Source: Heloderma charlesbogerti (taxonomy: Eukaryota > Chordata > Lepidosauria > Squamata > Helodermatidae). From it: 64,000 nucleotides of DNA. Location of the stretch: positions 682,001-746,000 of the forward strand of contig JANEZZ010002061.1 in NCBI GenBank assembly GCA_026122225.1, in the 5' to 3' direction. A model generated the notes under the pieces. It had not been told where the DNA came from. It searched no databases and saw nothing but the letters and a program-made list of their open reading frames with translations. The first letter of the stretch is position 1. Each line of letters starts with the position of its first letter. Below, one piece after another: positions 9,664 to 20,127 of the stretch. Both the position numbers and the translations under genes were made by a program.

Positions 9664-11578
9664 TTTAATGGGGCCACGGCACAGCTTCCTGAAAATAGAG
9701 CTGCTTTAGCTAAGTGGTATAGTTGATTGAAAAGCCATGTTTTCTCCCTCCACCAGTACATGGTGGTAGCATGTGTGTACACAGGAGTGTACTTTAATAC
9801 CACTTGTTGGGGAGGGAGGGGTAGTACTTGCAAACAAATGGCAAGTGAAGCTGGGTGATTATGGTCCCTGGAGCAGATCTTCACAGGCCTCTGGCTGGCA
9901 GTTTGTTGTGGGCAGGGAGGCTGCTGGCTCTGAGATTTGAGTCTGGAGGCACTGTTTCCCTACGAGCCTGTTACTCTCTAGACTGGGCAGCTTGTTCAAC
10001 CGTACAACACAGGCCCTCCCTAACTGTCCCTTTCTCGTCTTGACCAAGATCAGGGTCGAGAGATGGTGTCTCCACCTGTGCAGGATCCCTGTCTGACTCC
10101 CAAGTGGGGCCATGACAGAGGTAACCTGTTTAAACTAGGAGGGAGAGACGGAGTAGGTTGGCATAATAACTTTGATTAGTCCACCCAGTTGGTAGAAATA
10201 CCTGTCCAGTTTCCTTCCAATGCTGGAGTTTTGCCAAATATTACTGCCATTCAGAGTGTTTAGGCTATAAAGTGGTAGAAAGTGAAAGGAACTTCCTACA
10301 ACAGAGAATATTCCTTTGGGTAGACTAAAGAAAATGAGTCATTACTAAAATACTGTATGTGAACCACTTTAGAGTGCTTGAAGTGCTATATAAATGTTAA
10401 GCATTATGGGATAAACATTATCTATTAGACACCAGAGAGAAGAGTTTTGTAAACGATTCCCAGTTACCTTCCTAATATAAGCTAAAGTGCCGTACTACTG
10501 TCAAATATACTTGCCTATGTTTCTGTTCCTTTTGTTACCAATTATACTTTTTTGCTGTTTTCCCAGTACTTATTTATGAAATAGCTGTTCTATGAATCAA
10601 GCCACTGCTGCGCTTGATCAGTGTTCTCTGACTTTCATTACTTACTTAGATTCACAGCTGTGTTTAAAGAATCAGAGAGCTCTGGAAAAAAATTAATCAG
10701 ATTTCCTTAATGTGCTGTGAACTGACAAAAACAACTCTCAGTACATAGACGGAGGGCGGGGGAGACACATGTGTGGGGATTGGGGAAAGAAGAGAAGGCT
10801 GTTTGTATGTCGACAGCGACCCAGAGGGAAAGAGTGCTATTCCTGGATCTTCATTGTGGTGGAGGGCAAAGGAAGCTGAACAGAGAGAGGCAGGGCTAAA
10901 ACTAAGAGGAAATTGAGCTAGGGTCAGGCAAGATTTTGGCTCGCCTGAGTGCGCATGCACACGCATGCAGTTTGGAACTTGAATCCTGCTCACTGTAAAT
11001 TTGGTGAAAGGAGGTTCTACCAGCTTCAGCTTCTGATTTTGACAGATGTTTCTTGTAGTGTAGTGCTAATAGCATGAAGTAGAGTGGTTGCAGAGGAACC
11101 TTGAGAGTTCATAAAACCTTTTAACTTTTTAAGATAAGCGAACGCTCATCCTCTGTGAGGAAATGGTATCACCAGGTATGTCATTAGACGTTTCTACGTA
11201 TTGTATTATTAAAAGATAAAATAGATGGTGTATTTTTAATTATTGCAAACCATCCAGGTATCCATTTTGATGAAGGGTGGTATAGAACTATTTTTAATAA
11301 ATACATAATGTCTGTTGACCAGATTTCCCCTCTCTGTAGCTTAATTTTGAAAAATATATGTCCTGAAATACTGATTTTGCAACTGCGAAACATTTCCTGT
11401 TTTCCCCTTTCATCTTCCCTAGTATTTTTATCCATCAATTTAGCAAGCACCTCCATATTACTTTAAAAAGTGGTAGAACTGTATAGGAGAGCAGGCAATA
11501 AGAAAGGGATATTCAGCTATGCCAAGGCTCAGAAGACCATTTCAAAGACACTGTCTGTACATTTTTAATATGCAGGTT

Positions 11579-11624
11579 TGGCTGTTGGGCAGTATAGACA
11601 TGAAATAAATAAATAAATAAATAA

Positions 11625-11656
<32 letters not shown>

Positions 11657-11657
11657 G
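11579..11657 (+). repeat. L2 3'-terminal stub with (ATAA)n and (AT)n
   Basis: ttgggcagtatagacatgaa is the extreme 3' end of L2 in plus orientation (compare the reverse complement of 14300-14330). It is followed by about seven ATAA units and then about fifteen AT dinucleotides to 11656. A minimal L2 insertion whose tail has grown into a microsatellite. Confidence 0.75.
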
Positions 11658-12539
11658 CTGGGGACTGTATGCTGTCCCAGATTACATGACATTCCCCTGT
11701 ATGTCATGGAAGATGAAAATCCCTGCTTATGGGACATGAAATAACTCTTGCCTAGATTTGGGCTTTGGTCCAGCTACTAGTGCCAAGTGAGTCCAGGGGC
11801 AATGGACAGTGGAACAGCCTCAAGGGGAGGTGGGCTGCAAAGTGATCAGGGAGACTCCACATGTGGTATGCTGTGGTGGTTAGCGGCACCCCTGTCTTCA
11901 CAAAGTATCCACATAACCCCATGATGGCACTCTGATATGACAAGTTCAGGTTTCCCATAAATGAACGTACTGCCCCTCTCAGCTGCCGTGTGAGCATATT
12001 CCAGAAGAGATGAAGGCAAATTCCTAGAACCCAATTAGCTATCTATGTAGTTGGTGGCTAGCTGCTCTTGCTCTGAACTTAGCCTGTGAAATCCAGAGGG
12101 GTATTCAGATATTGGGCGAGCTTGGGTCTCTGTATCATTGTTCAAGCTTTTGCAGCTGATCAGAGAGAGGGACACTTCATCCATGCTTTCATCCAGAGGA
12201 GCATTGCAAATCCATTGTCTTATGAAGATGGACAGTTTCCAGTCGTCTAAGTGACCTCCAAGTTCTCTGTAGTGCTTTGGTTATACAGTAAATTGCCTGA
12301 ATAGTTGTTGGAAGAATGGTGTAAGTTTATATGTGCAGTTTGCTCTACATCTGTATAGACACCTTCATTAACCTTACTGTTAAAATTTCTGAATTAATCA
12401 TGTTTACAGCATAAGCAAGCAGCAAACACAAGCTTGCTATTAATAATACTTGGAAGTCTTTTTATTACTTGTAACCTGATCCTAAGCATGCTTTCTCAGA
12501 AGTAAGTCCCACTGGTTGTGTTGTCAGATACCAATAAGC

Positions 12540-12925
12540 CAGGACTCCTGTCTTATCCTGGTTTATTATAAACAGGCAGCAAGCTTGTGCATGCAGCCTG
12601 TTCATTCCTGCTTCACTGCTTCCTTTGTGCAAGGAGGTAAAACTAACCAGAAATTGCTAGCCTATCAGGATGTCAGAACCTGGGATCCTGGTTTGTTGCT
12701 CCCAAACAAACCAGGATTTGTAAGCGAACTAAAACCCTGGATTATAATCCTGGCATGTTTGGGAACAACCAGCTAGGATCCTGGGTTTGGACATTGCAAT
12801 AAGCTATCCCTTCCTGGTTTGTTTTACCTGATCATGCAAAGGGGGAGCAAAGCAAGATCAAACTGGCTGCCTGCCACCAACATGCTGTTCATTCACAATG
12901 AACCAGGATAAGCATGGCCACTGTG
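12540..12925. mobile_element. Long palindromic MITE-like element
   Basis: A roughly 390-bp imperfect palindrome. The left arm (cttatcctggtttattataa, gcatgcagcctgttcattcc, gcaaggaggtaaaactaacc) is matched in inverse order on the right (ggtttgttttacctgatcat, actggctgcctgccaccaac, caatgaaccaggataagc). The centre near 12715 again pairs ggatcctggtttgttgctcc with gggaacaaccagctaggatc. There is no coding capacity. Family and exact termini are not resolved. Confidence 0.6.
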
Positions 12926-14287
12926 TTCAGGATGAGCCTTACTTATAATCCTTGATTAATAGCAAAATTCAGGTGTAGTTAATAATCAGGTCAAATGTAG
13001 GAAAGTCAGAATCTCATTATGGATCTTTAGTGCATGAACACTGTACAGTACACTATTTCCCCTGTAGAACTAGTTGCCTGATGAGTTTTATGCTGTAGTG
13101 GGCCATCAGTTTCAAACTGTAAAAAAAATCAGAAGGCACCCTGCAGCTTATTATAAGATAGTTGCCTGTAATGTTTAAGCAAACATTATACTTCAGGATA
13201 TATACCACAGCTATATTTTTGTCTGCTTTTTGCTCAACTTGGAGGGCTTCAATCTTCTTCTTTTGTAGTGAAATGTAAAATACAGTCTGACTTCACCATA
13301 GTCAGCCTGTGGAACTCTTTTCTGTGGCTATCCATTCTGTCTGGCAGTCATAACATAAAGATTAGCGACACCCAGTGGTCTGAAAGCGGCCAATGCAATT
13401 GTTTGCTAGAAGGCAGTACAATGAAAGAATTGGCTGGCTGGTTAGTTCAATGCAATATGTGAAATTCAGCTCTGCCCCCAGTCCTCATTGCCTACTTAGG
13501 GTTGCCAGCTCAGCCACAATGCCACAGGGTCAAGAGAAGCTACAACTGGCAGAATGTCCTTTCTATGCAACTCATTTATTTAAGTCCAGCAGCCCGGTCA
13601 GTGTGTCACCTGCAGAGTAGCAGTGCTGTCTGTCCCCAGTCACCAACATTTCCAAATCCCCCTTGCCAGCCCACTTCATTCCTACCAGTGGTGCACATCT
13701 CTTCTTGGTCCTTATGTTCTATGTACACTTTTGGCCCAGATGTCCTCCTTTCTCCTTGGCTCCATTTTTCTTCTTCTCCACTTATTGTTTCTTCGGGTAT
13801 CTGCTTTTGCATCCACTGCCTATTTTGTCCACTTCCTTTAGCCACTGTGGTACTCCTGTTGCTATCGCCTACATAGCATACAGCTTCTCCTGATGGTAAG
13901 CCCTGTGGTTTTTCTCAGTAACCCACTCTTGCCTTATTTCCTCTGCCCTCTTCTTCAAACTTCCTTTTCCTTTTACCTATCCTTGCCTCAGGTTCCGGTT
14001 TCACACTCTGTTGTCTCTTCCACACTTTCCTATGTGCAAGGTATTCTCAAAGTTAGTGATGGATGACCCCTCCCCACAAGCTTGGAATTGAGCTTGGGGG
14101 GTGGATACAAGCTACTCCCTGCGACTCAGAAAATAGCTTGTTCTTCTGCACCCTATTTAGAGTCTATTTAAGATTGTGCTGTGCCTCGGATGTTATCAGG
14201 AGTGCAATGGGGTCCGATACCTCCCTCATCCACTCACCCCTGAAAGTTCAACATCCCTCACTCTCACCTGCCTTTTCACCTGCACAT

Positions 14288-15845
14288 TTTATTTATTTAT
14301 TTATTTATTTCATTTCTATACCGCCCAATAGCCGAAGCTCTCTGGGCAGTTCACAAAAATTAAAACCAAACAACACACAATAAAACAATTTAAAATATAT
14401 AGAACATTAAAACCACAATATAACAATACAACCACAATAAAACCTAGCAGCAGTACAGGAGTTTAAAATACAGATTTAAAACAGCAAAGATAAAAATTTA
14501 GAAAGCTAAAATGCTAAAATGCCTGGGAAAATAAAAAGATCTTCACCTGGCACCGAAAGGAGTACAATGTAGGCGCCAGCCGAACCTCACTAGGGAGCTC
14601 ATTCCAGAGCCAGGGTGCCACAACAGAAAAAGCCCTCCTCCTAGTAGCCACCCGCCTCACTTCCTTTGGCAGGGGCTCACGGAGAAGGGCTGCTGAGGAT
14701 GATCTTAAGGTCCGGGCAGGCACATATGGGAGGAGGCGATCCTTCAGGTAACCTGGCCCCAAGCCGTTAAGGGCTTTAAATGTTAACACCAGCACTTTGA
14801 ATCGGGCTCGGAAATGGACTGGCAGCCAGTGCAGCTGGAAAAGTACTGGCGTAATATGAGCTCGCAGACCAGTCCCTGTTAACAATCTTGCTGCCCTATT
14901 TTGGACCAGCTGAAGTTTCCGGACCGTTTTCAAAGGCAGCCCCACGTATAACGCATTGCAGTAATCCAGACAAGAAGTTATCAGAGCATGGATAACTGTA
15001 GCAAGGCTATCTCTGTCCAGATAAGGGCGTAGTTGGTATACCAGCCTAAGCTGATAAAAAGTGCTCCGTGCCACTGAGTTCACCTGTGCCTCAAGTGACA
15101 GTTCTGGATCCAAGAGCACCCCCAAACTACGAACCTGATCCTTTAGGGGGAGTGCAACCCCCTCCAGAACAGGTTGAATATCACCTAGTTGGGCAGACGA
15201 ACCACCCACTAACAGTACCTCCGTCTTGTCTGGATTGAGTTTCAGTTTATTAGCCCTCATCCAGTCCATTACCGTGCCCAGGCACTGGTTCAGAACAGCC
15301 ACTGCCTCACCTGGTTTTGATGAGAAAGAGAGGTAGAGCTGGGTGTCATCCGCATATTGATGGCACCTCAGCCCACACCTCCGGATAACCTCCCCCAGCG
15401 GTTTCATGTAGATGTTAAACAGCATGGGGGATAAAATAGAGCCCTGTGGAACCCCATGGCACAATTGCCATGGCACAGAGCAATAATCCCCCAGCACCAC
15501 CTTCTGGAATCGGCCATCCAAGCAGGAGCGGAACCACTGTAGTGCAGTGCCTCCAACTCCCAACCCAGACAACCTATCCAGAAGGATACCATGGTCGATG
15601 GTATCGAAAGCCGCTGAGAGGTCCAGGAGAATCAACAGGGTCGCACTCCCCCTGTCCCTCTCCCGGCAGAGGTCATCCCACAGGGCGACCAAGGCAGTTT
15701 CCGTTCCAAAACCAGGCCTGAAGCCCGATTGAAATGGATCTAGATAATCCGTTTCATTCAACAGTGCCTGGAGCTGTCCTGCAACCACACGCTCAAGCAC
15801 CTTGCCCAGGAAGGGGATGTTGGCCACTGGCCTATAATTGTTAAC
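14288..15845 (-). mobile_element. L2-clade LINE, 5'-truncated, long RT frame preserved
   Basis: Minus-oriented. The 3' terminus is at the left as an (ATTT)n tail (14288-14310) next to catttctataccgcccaata, then a short 3' UTR, then the ORF2 C-terminal half reading leftward from about 15845. The flank past 15845 no longer encodes RT, which marks the 5' truncation. It is the best-preserved of the L2 copies here and served as reference for those at 2570, 35988 and 58390. Confidence 0.9.
14514..15845 (-). pseudogene. L2 reverse transcriptase, C-terminal part of ORF2
   Basis: An uninterrupted minus-strand frame of about 440 codons of LINE origin; the open frame extends a further 42 codons into unrelated flank up to 15971. 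It starts inside the RT domain at NYRPVANIPFLGKVLERVV, passes LDLSAAFDTIDHGILL (the first catalytic Asp region), CHGVPQGSILSPMLFNIYM and the active-site YADD at 15345-15356, then the thumb and C-terminal region ending RCQVKIFLF. These motif variants are those of the L2 clade. The N-terminal endonuclease and early RT motifs are absent, so it cannot be active, but the lack of stops or frameshifts shows a fairly recent insertion. Confidence 0.9.
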
Positions 15846-18343
15846 ATCCTCTTGTAGGACATATTTACCTTTATTGCTGCTCTTGCAGCAGCAAAGGAAT
15901 GGAGGGCTCTCTGTCTCCCCTTTCCTCTCTCTCATGCTTGGCGTGCTGCTATGGTAGCATGCCAAGCACAAGTAGTGCTGGGAAATATATTTTTCCAGGC
16001 ACTACTGTCACAGTTTAGTAGTGCCAGAAAAACTACAATTTGTAGCACGTTTTGCACCTGGCATGCAGCCACAGCAGTGTGCCAGGCATCACGCCAAGAA
16101 AAGTAAGTACTGGGGAAAGAAGTACTTGGAGGCAGATGGTGGGTGGATGCTTAGGAGACAGGGATGGTGGGAGCTAGGGCTAAATTCCCTTCCAGATTGG
16201 AATAAAATCTGAGCTGGAGGAGAACTTTTGGGGATCATAGCACTTGTCTCATATCAAGATAGGCATTATGGGCCTGCCAGATTCAGTTTCTGAGCTGTGC
16301 TTGGATAATGTTTGGCAGCATCACTACTCAAAATAGCCTTGCCAGGTAGATCGCTATTTTTTGAGGTTTATGGATGAAAGACTGAGGCTGAGTGATGGAT
16401 GGATTGATTGATTGTCTTGGTTGTGTCCAGATGACAGTTTCCTGAATGGTTGGTTTGTCATTGTAATGTTAAACTGGAAGGGGGTGTGGTGGGGAAAAGT
16501 ACCTCAAGGAAGACATGCCACCTAGCCTGCTAGAGATGAGCCTCTTTGTTCTACTCTGGAAAAAGATCTTGATTTTTTCATCTGGATGCCTGTTGGATCT
16601 TCTGTGCCCTTGTCCTTCTAGAATCTGTTTTTGATTCCAGAGTCCTGAGATTTGCCCAAGAACTTGCCAGAATCCAGTAAATGAAGCATATATAGAGATG
16701 CCAGAGAAATCTGAAATGGATTCAGATGACTTTGGATTTCTGTGAATTAGACCGCAGAGGACCTCCGAGTCATGGGTATTCCGTGGACTTGCAGATCATT
16801 TTTGTTTTACTTTCCAGAATTGTACACAAATGTAGTTATACAAAAATACAAAGGTTATTGGAAAATACACTTATACGTCGTTAAAGAAGCCCCACAATAT
16901 TTTATACATCTCTTATCTCTCTTCAGCCTGTGCTGCATAGCACTCTTTTTGTTTGCGCTCTGCTCATCATTGATTGTACGCTGAGCTGAGAAAAATATGC
17001 AAAATGTTACATGCCAGCAAAAATTATGTAAATTGCAGTGGGCTTTTTTGCATACTTTTCCAAAGGAAGAAGAAGAATCCAATTCTGTCAATGAGCAAAC
17101 CATGGAATGAATGACTCATGATAATCCACAAAACAGAGACAAAATGGATTAAACGAAATCCACAGATCCCAAGGCATACAGCAGTCATGCCTCACCAGGT
17201 CATAAGAGGACTGCCTTTCTATCTCTTCTTCCCTGGCTCTAACCTGTACCTGGCATTGTTTCAGCCATCTAAGCTGAGAAGTCATTGTCTTTGGGGACTT
17301 GTGTGGCCAATATGTCTTTTTGTCCACCTTGCCTGGACTACTCTCTCCTCTCAAAGTACCACAAATTTGAGATTTTGAAATAAAAACAACCATACTAGAA
17401 AACAATGAAAATGAAGAATGATCTTGAACCTGTAGTATTGCATTTTATTCAAGATTCTGTTCTAAGTCAGATGCTCCTGGCTTGTGTGAGAATATTAATA
17501 TTAGTCGGTATGGCATACAACAGGGCTCATACTTTGCCTTAATTTAATGAGGCATTGTTTAATTCTCCTGCAAGAGGGTCTTGTACTCTTACTGCTCAAG
17601 GTCCATTTATACATTTCTGACTTGATACATTACTTTTTAAAGGCTGTGCACGTAGCTTGGGACTACAGTGCTCTTGAAAAAGAAAACCATCTGGTAGATG
17701 TCATTCAGTAAAATGTTTTGACTATTTAGTGACATGATGAGAGGGAAAGAGCTTTGAAACAGATAGAACTGACGGACCCTTCAGTGACCTTTGATCATTG
17801 TCTCCTTCATAATGACTTTAATGTGTCATATCTATGTCCATAGACAAACTGGGGAAGATCCAGGGGAAAGTAGTAAACATTGTATAAGGTTTCTGATGGC
17901 AAATGCTGGAGAAATTAGGTACACGACTTATGGAAAAGAAAAGTCAGGGATGGGATGTAGTCCAATAAAAGGATGTTGTAAAGAGGAGCAACCATCCTTT
18001 CTTGTTTACTGAGGGCAACTTTGCTTGGGCTAATGGGTAGTATAAAATGTAATAATAAAAAGGGGTGATGGATTTAAGTTGCAGAAAGCATGGTTATTAG
18101 GCTAATCGCAAAACCTTCCTGTAGGAATAGTGGAGCACTAGCACAAGTTCCCTAGGGAAGTCATGAGATCTTTGGGAAGATTTTCAGGGGAAAACTGGAT
18201 AAGCCTTTCTGCCAGAAAGCATTTGAACCTAGGGAATCTTGCTTCCAGATGAGCCTTGTGAATTCTGTCCAGCCGTGTGACTCTGTGAGTGGCCGGAAGA
18301 AGAAGAGCTCTTGATTGATTGGCTGGAGTAAACTAGAGGCTAA

Positions 18344-18478
18344 GGGTGCAATCCTATGCATGCTGGGGATGCTGGGCATTGTAGGACTTCTTCTGTCTTA
18401 ACATGCACAGGATGCTGGCTGGGGAATGTTGGGAGTTGTAGGACTTTTTTCTGTCTTAACATGCATAGGATTGCACCC
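18344..18478. mobile_element. Harbinger-like MITE with TAA target duplication
   Basis: A 135-bp element with perfect 19-bp terminal inverted repeats (gggtgcaatcctatgcatg at the left and its reverse complement at the right). It is flanked by TAA on both sides (18341-18343 and 18479-18481). A 3-bp TAA duplication is typical of PIF/Harbinger elements. The interior holds two tandem copies of a roughly 55-bp unit containing gttgtaggactt and ctgtcttaacatgca. Confidence 0.8.
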
Positions 18479-19641
18479 TAATAGTCTGACTGAAGAAAAC
18501 CCAACCATTTGATGACTAGCCTCCATGACTTGCAGCTTTCTTTCCTCTCCATTGACTCAGTTGAGGACTAGAGTGCTTATTATTACTATGACGTTAATAT
18601 GGCAATTCCACAGTCACTGACTTCAAACATGACAATACTATAACATTTCTATTTTTCCTGAATGTTCAGTTTGTCTTCAAATTGATCTATTCAGAGGATT
18701 CATGGGTGGGAGGAAAGGCTATAGGAGGCCTGGTGTAATTTCAGCAGTAGAGGGCTACAAAAGAAATATGTCTGGGATTTCTAAAATGGCATGACTTGGT
18801 ATGTATATGCATTTTGGGGGAAAGGAGAGGGCAGAAGAAGACTCAGGTAGCCAAATAAGTGAGGCAAGTGGTGCTGGGCAGGTCCCTGTAGGGTTACAAC
18901 CACCTCCCTCCACATTCTCTGAAACCCTATTTTTGCCCTTGAAAGACATCAGTAAAACATGCAGCAGGATTAATGTGTATGCATGATAGACACCCCCTTC
19001 AGCCCATGCTGTGCACGCTGCTGTGTCCTTCTAAAGCTCACAGTATGTATGTAAGGAAGCCATGTGAAGCTGCAAATCGAGGCGTTATGGGTGGCTTCCC
19101 TTAGGAAAATGCTTGGAGCAGCATATTGAATAGGTTGAAAGGTAGCACTTCCCTGTAGCAAGATGACAGCGTTCCTTTTTAAAGAGTTCTTAATTTAACA
19201 AACAGCTTTTGTTCTAACGAACAGAATAAAATAAAATGTATACCTGTATCCAAACAGCCAGTTAACCTAACTTGGACGTGGGTGGGAAAGAGGAAGTGAC
19301 AAGTGAGGAAGCAGCCAAAAGTGGGTAAGAAGACTTATGCCAAAGAACCTTGGTCCCTTGCCCGTGTTTGATTTCTAATGTTCCTGGAGAAAGTATGGGG
19401 TCTGCTCCCCTTGTGTGAAGGTTTAATGGTGGGGCCTAGCTGCACCTCTTTCCCCTAAAAGGCCTCTCCAAGTAACAGTGTGGTGTTAGCCTAGTAAGGG
19501 GTGAACCCAGAGGCTCTGTATTAAATCCCTGTAAAGCAAAAGTGTTTCCTGCCCGCCAGTGAAGATTTCTGCAGCACAAACCAGGGGCGAGTCAAGTCTT
19601 TGCCTGACACCTTTTCCTCCACTCTTCTTGGTCTTTTGCAG

Positions 19642-19926
19642 TTGGAGGAGGACAGGCATTCTCAGCACTCTCTCCCGAGGTACAGCCCCCTCAGAAGACT
19701 GGCGTCCTCCGTTTTCTCTTCCTCAACCCTGGAGACAGAACAGTACCCTCACCTGGGCGGCACTTTCATACAGCGCAGCCGTTCGGCGGAGAGCAGCCCC
19801 GTGCGCATGCCCCACCGCAGGCACATGCCCCTCACAGCAGGAAACCACAGACTCATGCCTTCTGTCCTCCGCATTTCCAGATCCCAGCTCCAGCAGGTGT
19901 GGGCCCGCTTCACACACAAAACATAG
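19642..19926 (+). CDS. TTBK1: Candidate alternative terminal exon of TTBK1 (TTBK2-like C-terminus)
   Basis: A strong acceptor (cttcttggtcttttgcag, AG at 19640-19641) is followed by a phase-0 frame of 94 codons and TAG at 19924-19926. Exon 8659-9217 ends in phase 0, so the join PERQ-LEEDRHSQ is in frame. The peptide has SLPRYSPLRRLASSVFSSST, then IQRSRSAESSPVRMPHRRHM and, at the end, LMPSVLRISRSQ and LQQVWARFTHKT. From memory, such a block forms the extreme C-terminus of TTBK-family proteins, most likely TTBK2; I cannot align it here. Its placement inside TTBK1, the correct phase, the good acceptor and the clean reading frame argue for a real alternative last exon instead of a retrocopy, since only this exon-sized block is present. 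No nearby AATAAA is evident; the first clear one is at 22056. Which residues follow in expressed isoforms is inference. Confidence 0.75.
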   Translation: MEEDRHSQHSLPRYSPLRRLASSVFSSSTLETEQYPHLGGTFIQRSRSAESSPVRMPHRRHMPLTAGNHRLMPSVLRISRSQLQQVWARFTHKT

Positions 19927-20091
19927 CCTGTGCCGGGGGAAGCAGCAGCCTTTGTAATGCAATAATAGAGCCCACCGGCCCCGTGTGTCACCATTTAATG
20001 CAATACTGAATCCCAGACAACTTTGGTCTAAAAGGTACGGTCAGCTTCTAAGTCCCCTGAAAGAGAAAAATACAGAGACTCAGCACACCTG

Positions 20092-20093
20092 CC

Positions 20094-20124
<31 letters not shown>

Positions 20125-20127
20125 CCC
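20092..20127. repeat. (CT)n microsatellite
   Basis: About 36 bp of nearly pure CT dinucleotide repeats with two CCC interruptions, 170 bases downstream of the candidate terminal exon. Confidence 0.9.

Noticed and set aside
11602..11657. Short-period repeat as a CRISPR-like array
   Set aside because: ATAA and AT microsatellite at an L2 tail; no spacers and a eukaryotic context. No CRISPR array exists in the window.
13502..13876. 124-codon open frame and its overlapping frames
   Set aside because: Pyrimidine-rich composition opens several frames on both strands; no family similarity.
18080..18260. CR1 3' fragment
   Set aside because: Only scattered resemblance (ttccctagggaagtcatgag, gaaaactggataagccttt); too weak for a firm call.
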